Shown piece after piece: positions 23,882 to 32,846 of a stretch of DNA of 64,000 nucleotides. How positions within the stretch are numbered: position 1 is the first letter of the stretch; each line of letters starts with the position of its first letter. The stretch is from Actimicrobium sp034313845 (lineage in GTDB: Bacteria; Pseudomonadota; Gammaproteobacteria; Burkholderiales; Burkholderiaceae_D), in NCBI RefSeq assembly GCF_034313845.1, contig NZ_JAVIWN010000004.1, one strand, 5' to 3'. A program made the position numbers and the translations under genes. The notes under the pieces are model-generated. The model searched no databases, was not told where the DNA came from, and saw only the letters and a list, made by a program, of their open reading frames with translations.

Positions 23882-24826
23882 TTACGCCTGGCGATTTTTT
23901 TCCAGCGCATCGACGAACATGCCCGCTACATTGAATCCGGTCTGTTGCCTGATTTCCTGGAAACAGGTCGGGCTGGTGACATTGATTTCAGTCATGCATC
24001 CACCGATGACGTCCAATCCTACCAGCAATAGACCGCGTGCCGCCAGTGTCGGGCCGATGCCATTGGCGATCTCGAGATCGCGTTCGGACAAAGCCTGTGC
24101 CACGCCAACACCACCGGCGGCCAGATTGCCACGGATTTCAGTTCCCTGGGGAATGCGCGCCAGACTATGCGGTACCGCCACGCCATCAATGAGCAGGATG
24201 CGCTTGTCGCCCTTGACGATCTCGGGAATGTAGCGCTGCGCCATGATGGTCTGATGGCCGTTGGCGGTCAGCGTTTCGATGATCACGCCGAGATTCATCG
24301 CATCGTCCTTGATGCGGAATACGCCGGTGCCGCCCATGCCGTCGAGTGGCTTGAAAATGACGTCGCGATGTTCGTCATGGAACGCGCGCAAGCGCTTCTC
24401 GTCGCTGGTCACCAGCGTTGGCGTGGTGTACTGCGGAAACTGCAGGATGGCCAGTTTTTCGTTGTGGTCACGGATCGCAGCGGGCTTGTTGACCACGCGT
24501 GCACCCTGTTTTTCGGCCAGCTCCAGCAGGTACGTGGCGTAGACGTATTCCATGTCGAACGGCGGATCCTTGCGCATCACTACGACGTCAAAATCAGCCA
24601 GCGAACGTGTCTCGCGCGGTGCGGCGCGATACCAGTCGAGCGGCTCGCCGGTCAGCGTCAGTTGTGCCACGCTGGTCGTGACCACCCCGCCGGAAACGAC
24701 CATGTCGCGCGGCTCGAAGGCGTGGATCTGGTGTCCGCGCGAAACGGCTTCGGCCATCATCGCGTAGGTCGAATCCTTGTAGGTCTTGAAGCCGTCCAGC
24801 GGATCGGCAATGAAGGCAATGTTCAT
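23882..24826 (-). CDS. gshB: Glutathione synthetase
   Basis: ATP-grasp ligase that adds glycine to gamma-glutamylcysteine. 314 residues, normal for the proteobacterial type. Features are the N-terminal MNIAFIADPLDGFKTYKDST, the ATP-grasp core VIFKPLDGMGGTGVFR, MAQRYIPEIVKGDKRILLIDG and the C-terminal INVTSPTCFQEI. The start overlaps the gshA stop by one base, so the two steps of glutathione synthesis are translated together. The PTS genes follow in the same direction. Confidence 0.97.
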   Translation of the reverse strand: MNIAFIADPLDGFKTYKDSTYAMMAEAVSRGHQIHAFEPRDMVVSGGVVTTSVAQLTLTGEPLDWYRAAPRETRSLADFDVVVMRKDPPFDMEYVYATYLLELAEKQGARVVNKPAAIRDHNEKLAILQFPQYTTPTLVTSDEKRLRAFHDEHRDVIFKPLDGMGGTGVFRIKDDAMNLGVIIETLTANGHQTIMAQRYIPEIVKGDKRILLIDGVAVPHSLARIPQGTEIRGNLAAGGVGVAQALSERDLEIANGIGPTLAARGLLLVGLDVIGGCMTEINVTSPTCFQEIRQQTGFNVAGMFVDALEKNRQA

Positions 24827-26124
24827 TAATAGACTTCCGGGTTGGGATCAGTTTTTTCGAGTTCGATCGAGGCGGCCAACAGCGCCAGTCGCGCCACGAC
24901 GCCGTACAGATAAAACCGGTTCGGTGCAGCCGTGCCCGGCTTGGCATGCATGTCCGGCAACGAGTGTTGCTGGGCAAACGCCAGCGGTACGAAATGCGCG
25001 CCGGGTGCGTTCAGGTTTTCATTGATATCGCGGTCGGCATGGACACGGTAATAGCCACCGACGACGTAGCGGTCGATCATCATCACCACCGGCTCGGCCA
25101 CCGAGTCATTGATCCGCTCGAACGTATGCACGCCTTCCTGCAGGATCACGTCAGTCACTTCGAGACCATCCTTGACGACCGCCATCCGGCTGCGCTGCTT
25201 GCGGTCCATGTCGCGCACTTCGCTGCCTTCCTTGACCGTCATGATGCCCATGCCATATGTACCGGCGTCAGCCTTGATGATCACGAACGGCGTTTCCTTG
25301 ATGCCGTATTCGCGGTATTTTTTGCGTATCTTGGTCAGCAGGGCGTCGACCTGAACAATCAGCGCATCTTCACCGGAACGATCGTTGAAATCAACCTGAC
25401 CACATTTGGCAAAGTACGGGTTGAGCATCCACGGATCGATGTCATTCATCTTGGCGAATTTCTTGACGACTTCGTCATACGCTGAAAAATGATTGCTCTT
25501 GCGACGCACGGCCCAGCCCGCATGCAGCGGCGGCAGCAGGGTTTGTTCGTTGAGGTTGTCGAAGATGGCCGGAATGCCGGCCGACAGATCGTTGTTGAGC
25601 AAAATCGTGCACGGATCAAAATTCTTCAGTCCGAGACGACGGCCATTGGCCGAACGCTCCAGCGGCTCCAGCGTCAGCGTGGTGCCATCAGGCAGGTCGA
25701 TTGGCGTCGGGCCAGTGACATCGGGAGAAAATGAACCAAGGCGCACGTTCAAACCGGTCTGACGGAAAATCTGCATCAGGCGCGCGATGTTTTGCAGATA
25801 GAACGAATTGCGGGTATTGCCCTCCGGGATCAGCAGAAGATTCTTGGCATCCGGACAGTATTTTTCGATGGCCGCCATCGCTGCCTGCACCGCCAGTGGC
25901 AACATTTCCGGTGCCAGATTATTGAAGCCGCCCGGATACAGATTGGTATCAACAGGGGCCAGCTTGAAGCCGGCGTTGCGCAAATCAACCGAGCAATAAA
26001 ACGGCGGCGTGTGCTCTTGCCATTCGAGACGAAACCAGCGTTCGATGGACGGCGTGTTATTAAGAATTTTCTTTTCGAGGTCGAGAAGCGGGCCATTCAG
26101 GGCCGTGACGAGATGCGGAACCAT
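24826..26124 (-). CDS. gshA: Glutamate-cysteine ligase (proteobacterial GshA type)
   Basis: First enzyme of glutathione synthesis, joining glutamate and cysteine. 432 residues, matching the family found in betaproteobacteria and acidithiobacilli rather than the E. coli type. Conserved stretches include FYCSVDLRNAGFKLAPVDTN, NLYPGGFNNL, LLIPEGNTRNSFYLQN and the nucleotide-site region VIIKADAGTYGMGIMTV. It leads the leftward unit gshA-gshB-EIIA-ptsH-ptsI. Confidence 0.94.
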   Translation of the reverse strand: MVPHLVTALNGPLLDLEKKILNNTPSIERWFRLEWQEHTPPFYCSVDLRNAGFKLAPVDTNLYPGGFNNLAPEMLPLAVQAAMAAIEKYCPDAKNLLLIPEGNTRNSFYLQNIARLMQIFRQTGLNVRLGSFSPDVTGPTPIDLPDGTTLTLEPLERSANGRRLGLKNFDPCTILLNNDLSAGIPAIFDNLNEQTLLPPLHAGWAVRRKSNHFSAYDEVVKKFAKMNDIDPWMLNPYFAKCGQVDFNDRSGEDALIVQVDALLTKIRKKYREYGIKETPFVIIKADAGTYGMGIMTVKEGSEVRDMDRKQRSRMAVVKDGLEVTDVILQEGVHTFERINDSVAEPVVMMIDRYVVGGYYRVHADRDINENLNAPGAHFVPLAFAQQHSLPDMHAKPGTAAPNRFYLYGVVARLALLAASIELEKTDPNPEVY

Positions 26125-26265
26125 TTAAGCCTTTTGCTGTGCGGTGCAGGATGCACCTGCGAAGTGAAGCTGATTCTAACGGTTATCCTCTTGCAAGGCT
26201 TGAAGCAACCGATCTGTTCTGTCCCCGTTACATCAGGGTAAGACTGTTAATTTAAAGCCCGGTAC

Positions 26266-26294
26266 GAAAAAAAGCGCTTCTCAGGAAGCGCTTT
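26266..26294 (-). terminator. Intrinsic terminator after amtB
   Basis: A perfect 10-bp stem, AAAGCGCTTC with GAAGCGCTTT, and a 4-base loop at 26271-26294. On the minus strand it is followed by a T-run (26273-26267). It lies 56 bases past the amtB stop and ends the porin-glnK-amtB unit. Confidence 0.92.
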
Positions 26295-26349
26295 CGTGGA
26301 GTCGTCTGTCAGCGCAAGGCCGACAGACAACGTGACCTGCAATCCCGGA

Positions 26350-27906
26350 TCAGGAATGGTAAGCCGACTCGCCGTGGCTGGAGATATCCAGACCTTCGCG
26401 CTCGTCTTCTTCCACTACCCGCATGCCGATAATCATGTCAACGAGCTTGTAGGCGATCAGCGATACCACTGCTGACCAGATCACCGTGGTAATCACGCCC
26501 TGTGCCTGAATCCAGACCTGAGCACTGATCGAGTAGTCAGGCGACACCTTGTTGGCGACGTAGTCATAAATACCTTGACCGCCAAGCGATGGCGCAGCAA
26601 ACACGCCGGTGAGCAATGCGCCGAGGATACCGCCAACGCCATGCACGCCGAAGACATCGAGCGAATCGTCCGCACCGAGCAAGCGCTTGAGACCACTGAC
26701 ACCCCACAGGCAGATGACGCCGGACAGCAAGCCGATCGCCAAGGCACCCATCGGACCGACAAAACCGCAAGCTGGTGTAATGGCAACCAGACCGGCAACC
26801 GCACCGGAAGCGCCACCGAGCATTGACGGCTTGCCCTTGGTCAGCCATTCGGCAAAGATCCACGACGCTGCTGCTGCAGCCGTTGCCAGCAGCGTATTGA
26901 CGAAGGCCAATGCAGCGATATCGTTAGCTTCCAGTGCCGAACCGGCGTTGAAACCGAACCAGCCCACCCACAACAGCGAGGCACCGATCATCGTCATTGT
27001 CAGCGAATGCGGCGCCATCGATTCCTTGCCGTAGCCAACCCGCTTGCCAATCACGTACGCACCGACCAGGCCAGCGACAGCGGCGTTGATATGCACCACG
27101 GTACCGCCCGCAAAGTCGAGCGCGCCTTTTTGCCATAACCAACCGGCCTTGGCCGACTCGGAAGCCAGCGACGCCGCGTCCTTGATACCGTCCGGACCAG
27201 GCCAGAACCAGACCATGTGCGCAATCGGCAAATACGAGAACGTAAACCAGATCACGATGAACATCAGCACCGCTGCAAACTTGGCGCGCTCGGCGAAGGC
27301 ACCGACGATCAGACCACAGGTAATTGCCGCAAATGTCGCCTGGAACACCACGAAGACAAACTCGGGAATCACGACACCCTTGCTGAAGGTTGCAGCAGTA
27401 GCGAACGTACCTTTGACCGGATCGAAGATGCCGTTAAGGAACAGACGATCGAATTTGCCGATGAATGCGCCGCCTTCGGTAAAGGCCAGCGAGTAGCCAT
27501 AGATGCACCACAGGACGACAATCACAGCGAAGATCGTGAAGACTTGCATCAGGATCGACAGCATGTTTTTGGACCGGACCAGACCGCCGTAAAACAACGC
27601 CAGGCCAGGAATCGTCATCAGAATCACCAGGGCGGTGGCGACCATCATCCAGGCCGTATCACCCTTGTTTGGGACGGGTGCGACAGCGGCTGCGGCAGCC
27701 GGCGCAGCCAATTCGCCTGCTGCGGGCGCAGCAGCTGTTGCTGCAACCGGAGCAGCAGTAGCAGGTGCGGCGGCGGCAGGTACAGCAACAACGGCCGCGT
27801 CAACCTTGGATGGGGCTACTTCATCGGCGGCTACTGCAGCAGGTGCGAAACCGACCGCCAGCAAGAGCGCGCCGGCAGCCAGGAAGCTTGCAAACTGTTT
27901 TTTCAT
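26350..27906 (-). CDS. amtB: Ammonium transporter
   Basis: Inner-membrane ammonium channel. From ATG 27906 it has 518 residues: a signal peptide (MKKQFASFLAAGALLLAVGF to AVAA), an unusual Ala/Pro/Val-rich linker of about 60 residues, then 11 membrane helices. The pore histidines lie in GTVVHINAAVAGLVGA and FGVHGVGGILGALLTG; also present are WMMVATALVILMTIPGLALFYGGL and LWVGWFGFNAGSALEAND. AAGGAG precedes ATG 27906 at the right distance; the longer frame runs back through glnK and was rejected. glnK is 10 bases upstream, the classic regulator-channel pair. Confidence 0.95.
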   Translation of the reverse strand: MKKQFASFLAAGALLLAVGFAPAAVAADEVAPSKVDAAVVAVPAAAAPATAAPVAATAAAPAAGELAAPAAAAAVAPVPNKGDTAWMMVATALVILMTIPGLALFYGGLVRSKNMLSILMQVFTIFAVIVVLWCIYGYSLAFTEGGAFIGKFDRLFLNGIFDPVKGTFATAATFSKGVVIPEFVFVVFQATFAAITCGLIVGAFAERAKFAAVLMFIVIWFTFSYLPIAHMVWFWPGPDGIKDAASLASESAKAGWLWQKGALDFAGGTVVHINAAVAGLVGAYVIGKRVGYGKESMAPHSLTMTMIGASLLWVGWFGFNAGSALEANDIAALAFVNTLLATAAAAASWIFAEWLTKGKPSMLGGASGAVAGLVAITPACGFVGPMGALAIGLLSGVICLWGVSGLKRLLGADDSLDVFGVHGVGGILGALLTGVFAAPSLGGQGIYDYVANKVSPDYSISAQVWIQAQGVITTVIWSAVVSLIAYKLVDMIIGMRVVEEDEREGLDISSHGESAYHS

Positions 27907-27916
27907 GAATAACTCC

Positions 27917-28255
27917 TTAAAGGGCTTCTTTGCCGGTTTCACCGGTGCGGATACGCACGACGTGCTGCAGATCGTAGACAAAAATCTTGCCGTCACCGAT
28001 CTTGCCGGTACGGGCAGCTGTTTCGATTGCTTCAATCGCGCGGTCGACAATGTCGTCATCCACGGCAGCTTCGATTTTTGTCTTCGGCAGGAAATCAACG
28101 ACGTATTCGGCACCGCGATACAGCTCGGTATGCCCCTTCTGACGACCGAAACCCTTGACTTCGGTGACGGTAATGCCCTGGACGCCGATGGCGGACAAAG
28201 CCTCGCGGACCTCGTCAAGCTTGAACGGTTTGATGATGGCGGTAATCAGTTTCAT
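27917..28255 (-). CDS. glnK: Nitrogen regulatory protein P-II (GlnK)
   Basis: 112-residue trimeric signal protein that reads ATP/ADP, 2-oxoglutarate and uridylylation, and blocks AmtB. The uridylylated Tyr51 of the T-loop is in YRGAEYVVDFLPK; also present are GRQKGHTELYRG and the C-terminal GKIGDGKIFV. It lies between a porin gene (12 bases upstream) and amtB (10 bases downstream). The gene order makes GlnK more likely than GlnB. Confidence 0.95.
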   Translation of the reverse strand: MKLITAIIKPFKLDEVREALSAIGVQGITVTEVKGFGRQKGHTELYRGAEYVVDFLPKTKIEAAVDDDIVDRAIEAIETAARTGKIGDGKIFVYDLQHVVRIRTGETGKEAL

Positions 28256-28267
28256 GACTGGCCTCGA

Positions 28268-29014
28268 TTAGAAAGTTTTGCTGATGGCGACGACGAGGGC
28301 TGTTTTGCCGTTGTCCTTGCCGGAAGGCGTCGAGTAAGCACCCGTTTTGGCATCGGTACCGATCACGGCCAGGCTGCCGCTGAGGAAACCGAAATCTTTT
28401 GTCACGCCGACTTTGTAGTCGGTGTAGCTGTAAAAAGAGCCGTTCTTGATTTTCTGATGGCCAGCATGCAGATTCAGGACCGTGCCTTCGGCGATGTCAA
28501 TGTTTGCGCCAATATCGAGATAGCCGCTATTCTTGCTGTTGACGTTACCGAAGGTGTCGGTCACTGCATTCGAATATTTGACATACGCAGGACCGTAGCC
28601 GACCTGGCCATAAATCTCGGTCGTGTTGGCATTTGCAAATCCGGCAACGCGGGACAATTGGTTATCGGCGTAAATGTAAGTCAGCACGCCAACGTCATAC
28701 GACACATCCTTGACGATTTCTCCGCGCTTGCCTGCGTAGATATCCAGTTCGATATCGCCCTTGCCGCCGGCATCCTTGATCCACTTGATGGATGATGCCC
28801 ATGTACCCACATAGAAGCCAGTCGGATTGTTGACGAAGTCGGCACCGACAGAGACGGCCGGTTTCAGGCGGGATTGCGAAATACCGCGGTAGCGGTAATC
28901 GGAAGTCAATGCAGCATTGAAGCTCAGCTCGTTGTCCGGCTTGGCATCTTCTGCATGAGCAAAGTTACCCATAAAGGTGGCTGCGATGGCCGTGACGAGA
29001 AGTAGTTTTTTCAT
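28268..29014 (-). CDS. TorF-family putative porin
   Basis: 248 residues. Signal peptide MKKLLLVTAIAATFMGNFAHA, then a mature domain of alternating beta strands beginning ELSFNAALTSDYRYRGISQS, the hallmark of the TIGR02001/TorF putative porin family, and ending in an aromatic residue (ISKTF) as outer-membrane barrels do. It is the first gene of the leftward unit with glnK and amtB, which suggests a role in letting a nitrogen compound cross the outer membrane. The 233 bases upstream, to ubiK, hold its promoter; nitrogen control is likely but no sigma-54 site was verified. Confidence 0.88.
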   Translation of the reverse strand: MKKLLLVTAIAATFMGNFAHAEDAKPDNELSFNAALTSDYRYRGISQSRLKPAVSVGADFVNNPTGFYVGTWASSIKWIKDAGGKGDIELDIYAGKRGEIVKDVSYDVGVLTYIYADNQLSRVAGFANANTTEIYGQVGYGPAYVKYSNAVTDTFGNVNSKNSGYLDIGANIDIAEGTVLNLHAGHQKIKNGSFYSYTDYKVGVTKDFGFLSGSLAVIGTDAKTGAYSTPSGKDNGKTALVVAISKTF

Positions 29015-29247
29015 TTTGTTTCCCTGTTAAAAGTTTATGGATAAAAAAGGCAGTGGCACAGCAGTTTTCGATCTACATTAGCAGGACTCGTGCCACCCTT
29101 TTTCGGCACGAAAAATTGTTACAACGACAAATAATCATTCCTTGCCATCGCAACATTAGCGCAAGTTTTAACTCAACCGCACCAACTTGTGGCGATTCAC
29201 CAACAGGTGCACAGTTACGGTGCTTCAGCACCCGGAAAGGCAGAAAT

Positions 29248-29493
29248 ATGGACAAGAGCAACTTTTTTAGCGACATGCAAAACAAAATCAGCCAGGCCAT
29301 CGAAAATTCACCCGCCAAAGACATAGAAAAGAACGTCAAAGCGATGATGACGCAGGGATTTTCAAAGCTTGACCTGGTTACCCGCGATGAATTCGATATT
29401 CAGGCACAGGTGCTGGAGAAAACCCGCACCCGACTCGAAGCGCTGGAAATTCAGGTAGCGGCACTCGAAGCGCAGTTGAACAAACCGGCATAA
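29248..29493 (+). CDS. ubiK: Ubiquinone biosynthesis accessory factor UbiK (YqiC/BMFP family)
   Basis: 81 residues, two parts: an amphipathic N-terminal helix region (FFSDMQNKISQAIENSP) and a C-terminal coiled coil (VLEKTRTRLEALEIQVAALE). This is the membrane-fusogenic BMFP shape of UbiK, which assists ubiquinone synthesis with UbiJ. The ORF is open from 29053, but ATG 29248 begins the conserved protein. It is divergent from the porin gene. A strong GC-rich hairpin follows the stop. Confidence 0.88.
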   Translation: MDKSNFFSDMQNKISQAIENSPAKDIEKNVKAMMTQGFSKLDLVTRDEFDIQAQVLEKTRTRLEALEIQVAALEAQLNKPA

Positions 29494-29502
29494 TCACCCG
29501 GT

Positions 29503-29529
29503 CCGGATGGCGCGCCCTGCGCCATCCGG
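29503..29529. terminator. GC-rich hairpin after ubiK
   Basis: A perfect 11-bp inverted repeat, CCGGATGGCGC and GCGCCATCCGG, with a 5-base loop, 10 bases past the ubiK stop. It has no T-run on either side, so it may act as a weak or Rho-assisted terminator or protect the 3' end. Confidence 0.6.
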
Positions 29530-29631
29530 CCTGACTCTGCGCCACATCAACATTCGTCATCATTCCTCATTGCAAACTTGCTCGCGATCGCACCGATCCG
29601 AACCAAACCACCAGCAAGAATGCGATCCACC

Positions 29632-31155
29632 ATGAGTCTCGCCGTACTGAAAAGTCGCGCCTTGGCAGGCATACAGGCTCCCCAGGTCACTGTGGAAGTG
29701 CACCTTGCCAATGGCCTACCCAGTTTTATGATCGTTGGTTTGCCAGAAACCGAAGTCAAGGAATCCCGTGACCGGGTCCGTGCCGCCCTGCAAAACGCCC
29801 GCTTCGAATTTCCGGCCCGACGGATTACTGTCAATCTCGCCCCTGCCGACCTGCCCAAGGAATCGGGCCGGTTCGACTTGCCGATTGCATTAGGCATCCT
29901 GGCTGCTTCAGGGCAAATGCCCGCAGGCGAACTCGATGACTACGAATTCGCCGGAGAACTCTCGTTATCCGGCGAACTGCGACCGATTCGTGGTGCGCTG
30001 GCCATGACATTTGCAATGCACCGCGGCGATGATCCGGGCCGCGCACGACGTGGATTTATCTTGCCACGATCCAATGCCGACGAAGCAGCACTGGTCAAGG
30101 ACGCCCGGATCTATCCGGCCAGCTCCCTGCTGGAAGTCTGTGCGCACTTCGCGGCTGCGGACGGCGTCAGCCGGTTGGGCAGGCATTGCTGTCAGGCTGC
30201 ACCGGTACTGGATGTCCATCCTGATTTTTCCGATGTCAAGGGTCAGCTGCAAGTCAAGCGCGGGCTGGAAATTGCCGCAGCAGGAAATCACAGTGCCTTG
30301 TTAATCGGTCCGCCCGGCACCGGCAAATCCATGCTGGCTGCACGTTTCGCTGGCATCTTGCCACCAATGACCGACGACGAAGCGCTGGAATCGGCCGCAG
30401 TGCAATCTCTGTCGGGCGGATTCACGGCGGCACGCTGGAAGGTCCGGCCGTTCCGATCGCCCCATCACACTGCATCAGGCGTGGCACTGGTTGGTGGCGG
30501 GGGCACGCCTCGTCCGGGCGAGATTTCACTGGCGCATCGCGGCATCCTGTTCCTCGATGAATTGCCCGAGTTCGATCGTCGCGTGCTTGAAGTATTGCGC
30601 GAACCGCTTGAATCAGGCCGCATCACTATTTCCCGGGCCGCACGGCAAGCCGACTTTCCGGCACGCTTTCAGTTGATCGCAGCAATGAATCCCTGTCCTT
30701 GCGGCTATGCCGGCCATCCGTCGGGCCAGTGCCGCTGCACGCCGGACAATGTTGCACGTTATCAAAACCGAATTTCCGGACCGCTGCTCGACCGCATCGA
30801 CATGCAAATCCTTGTCGGGGCGCTGCCGCATGATGACTTGCTAAAGCCCGCTGCAGGCGAAACGTCCGCCGTCATTGCACTGAGGGTCAAGCGGGCATTC
30901 GATATCCAGAAAATGCGGGCAGACAAGACCAACAACTTGCTGACAACCAGCGAAGTCGATCTCCATTGCCAGCCTGACGCGAGCGCCGCCACTTTGCTGC
31001 AGGCTGCCATGTTGCGACTGAACTGGTCGGCGCGCTCCTACCATCGGGTACTGAAGGTGGCGCGGACGATTGCCGATCTCGCTGGAGCCACCCAGATCGG
31101 CGCGCAACATGTTGGCGAGGCTATCCAGTACCGGCGTGGCTTGCGCGAGCACTGA
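29632..31155 (+). CDS. comM: Magnesium chelatase-like AAA+ ATPase ComM (YifB)
   Basis: Hexameric helicase that promotes branch migration during natural transformation. From ATG 29632 it has 507 residues: a Lon-like N-terminal ChlI domain (VTVEVHLANGLPSFMIVGLP), the AAA+ core with Walker A GPPGTGKSMLAARF, Walker B GILFLDELPEF, the PFRSPHHTAS loop, and the zinc-like cluster NPCPCGYAGHPSGQCRC. The C-terminal Mg-chelatase domain ends SYHRVLKVARTIADLAG. The ORF opens at 29578 but MSLAVLKSRA is the family start. Length is normal. Confidence 0.94.
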   Translation: MSLAVLKSRALAGIQAPQVTVEVHLANGLPSFMIVGLPETEVKESRDRVRAALQNARFEFPARRITVNLAPADLPKESGRFDLPIALGILAASGQMPAGELDDYEFAGELSLSGELRPIRGALAMTFAMHRGDDPGRARRGFILPRSNADEAALVKDARIYPASSLLEVCAHFAAADGVSRLGRHCCQAAPVLDVHPDFSDVKGQLQVKRGLEIAAAGNHSALLIGPPGTGKSMLAARFAGILPPMTDDEALESAAVQSLSGGFTAARWKVRPFRSPHHTASGVALVGGGGTPRPGEISLAHRGILFLDELPEFDRRVLEVLREPLESGRITISRAARQADFPARFQLIAAMNPCPCGYAGHPSGQCRCTPDNVARYQNRISGPLLDRIDMQILVGALPHDDLLKPAAGETSAVIALRVKRAFDIQKMRADKTNNLLTTSEVDLHCQPDASAATLLQAAMLRLNWSARSYHRVLKVARTIADLAGATQIGAQHVGEAIQYRRGLREH

Positions 31156-31229
31156 CCGCCGCATCGGGCGGGCATCACAGCATGAACAGCACGCACATTC
31201 CTGCAAGCCACCCTGTTACCATACTTGCC

Positions 31230-31748
31230 ATGAAAATTCCCTCTTCGATTTCCTTTAAGCAATTCTCCACAATCCTGCTACTGACTCTGCTGGCAGGTTG
31301 CACACCCAGCCACGACTGGCGCGAGGTTCGCGGCACCGACGCGAGCTTTTCCGTACTGATGCCGGCCAAGCCGATGACGCTCACGCGCCAAATTGATCTT
31401 GACGGCGTCAATGCGTCCATGACCATGATGGCTGCTGAAATCGATACGGTGACCTATGCGGTCGGTAGCGTCGACCTGGCCGATGACAACGCCGCAAAAC
31501 TCGCTGTGCTGGCGATGAAAACCGCGATGGTCCGGAATATCAATGGCACCATCCTGCGTGAGAAATCAGCGGGCAGTACAACCGATCTGGAAGCCAGCGG
31601 TGCGCCGACCGGTGGCCCGGTGCGACTCTTGATCGCCCGTTTTATCAGCAAAAACCAGCGGGCCTACCAGATTATCGTTACCGGCCCTGAAAAAGCCATT
31701 GCACGTGAGCAGGTCGATACCTTCATGACATCTTTCAAGCTGCCATGA
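31230..31748 (+). CDS. Putative lipoprotein
   Basis: 172 residues from ATG 31230. A hydrophobic signal ends in the lipobox LLAGC, so the product should be lipid-anchored. The mature domain (WREVRGTDASFSVLMPAKPM at the start; a late segment QIIVTGPEKAI then FMTSFKLP) resembles periplasmic proteins that monitor a small conserved fold with a final FLxSFK-type motif, but no function is known. An upstream in-frame ATG at 31182 would spoil the lipoprotein signal and was rejected. Confidence 0.75.
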   Translation: MKIPSSISFKQFSTILLLTLLAGCTPSHDWREVRGTDASFSVLMPAKPMTLTRQIDLDGVNASMTMMAAEIDTVTYAVGSVDLADDNAAKLAVLAMKTAMVRNINGTILREKSAGSTTDLEASGAPTGGPVRLLIARFISKNQRAYQIIVTGPEKAIAREQVDTFMTSFKLP

Positions 31749-31862
31749 CCATCCAAGCAAAAACTACTTAAGCGACCCGGCACACAGCATGACGAGCGCC
31801 TTGACGCTACAATTCGAGCGCTAGACATCCGCTTCACCAACATCAAAAACAGGGAACACGAC

Positions 31863-32207
31863 ATGCTAGTCACATTCAAATCCAAAGCTGCCGGCGAAGT
31901 CACCATGTATCAAATACATGCCCGGCGCCTGCTTGATCTGCTGCACAAAGATGTCACGCGCGGGGTAATCACCGCCGAAGAAACTGGCCATGCGCTGGCT
32001 GTCCTCGAAGCACAGGTCGCTGCCAGCCGACTGCACCCTGCGTCCGACGAACTCGAACACGATGTCCACGCACACCACGGCGACGAAGGCAATGACAGTG
32101 GTCACGAGCCAACCACCGCCGTCAGCTTTTCTGCCCGCGCCTACCCGTTGATGGAAATGCTGCGTGCTGCCCATGCAAGCAAGAACGACATTCTCTGGGG
32201 CGTCTGA
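31863..32207 (+). CDS. DUF1840 family protein
   Basis: 114 residues with the DUF1840 pattern: MLVTFKSKAAGEVTMY at the start, a helical middle with VITAEETGHALAVLE, a His/Asp/Glu-rich linker (HDVHAHHGDEGND), and the ending RAYPLMEMLRAAHASKNDIL then WGV. Function unknown; the family is mostly betaproteobacterial. GGGAA precedes ATG 31863. It is convergent with a GNAT gene 12 bases downstream. Confidence 0.88.
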   Translation: MLVTFKSKAAGEVTMYQIHARRLLDLLHKDVTRGVITAEETGHALAVLEAQVAASRLHPASDELEHDVHAHHGDEGNDSGHEPTTAVSFSARAYPLMEMLRAAHASKNDILWGV

Positions 32208-32219
32208 TCCCGGCGTTGA

Positions 32220-32705
32220 TTACGAGGTCAGCAAGGTCTTGGTCATGATGCGCGACTGCACGCCAAAACCTGCCGCGTCGTAAAAGCCAATGGCCTTGTC
32301 GTTCGCCTCGAACACTTCGAGCCGGATTTCTTCTGCGGCCATCATTTTTGCCCACTGCTCTATGGCGTCGAGCAACTGCTTGCCAATCCCTTGCCCTTGC
32401 ATCGACGCTGTCACGACCACGGTACCAACATGGCAAACCTGCCGCGTCCTCAGAAATGACGTTTCTGACGGCAGCAAAATCTTAGCGCGCAGCAAACCGA
32501 CCACACGATGATCGATCATCGATAACAGCAACATGCCTTCTGTGTCATCAATTGCGGTGCGCCAGAATTCGGCGTCGCGCTCGATACCCGGCGGGGCCGC
32601 AAAAACATGGGGGCTATGCGCGTGATGCTGCACGTTGATTTCCTCTGCCAGAAGACAAATGGCATCATGGTCACGTTGCGTTGCGCGTCGGATTTTGGTC
32701 AGCAT
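32220..32705 (-). CDS. GNAT family N-acetyltransferase
   Basis: 161 residues. Acetyl-CoA-dependent transferase fold: N-terminal strand KIRRATQRDHDAICLLAEEI, the acetyl-CoA site VCHVGTVVVTASMQGQGIGK with the Q/RxxGxG/A loop MQGQGIG, and the late YDAAGF motif followed by a last strand. The start ATG at 32705 is adjacent to AT-rich upstream DNA. The substrate is not predictable. Confidence 0.87.
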   Translation of the reverse strand: MLTKIRRATQRDHDAICLLAEEINVQHHAHSPHVFAAPPGIERDAEFWRTAIDDTEGMLLLSMIDHRVVGLLRAKILLPSETSFLRTRQVCHVGTVVVTASMQGQGIGKQLLDAIEQWAKMMAAEEIRLEVFEANDKAIGFYDAAGFGVQSRIMTKTLLTS

Positions 32706-32846
32706 GCCCGCTCTTTATCAATAAAAATAATCCCGAGGATACACGCGCGCGTCGAGGTGATTCACGCCTCTGTGTGCGGCAACGCACATCCGCGACAAAC
32801 CGCTTCGGAGAATATTTAATCATGACAGCAGCTTGCAGGAACCGGC

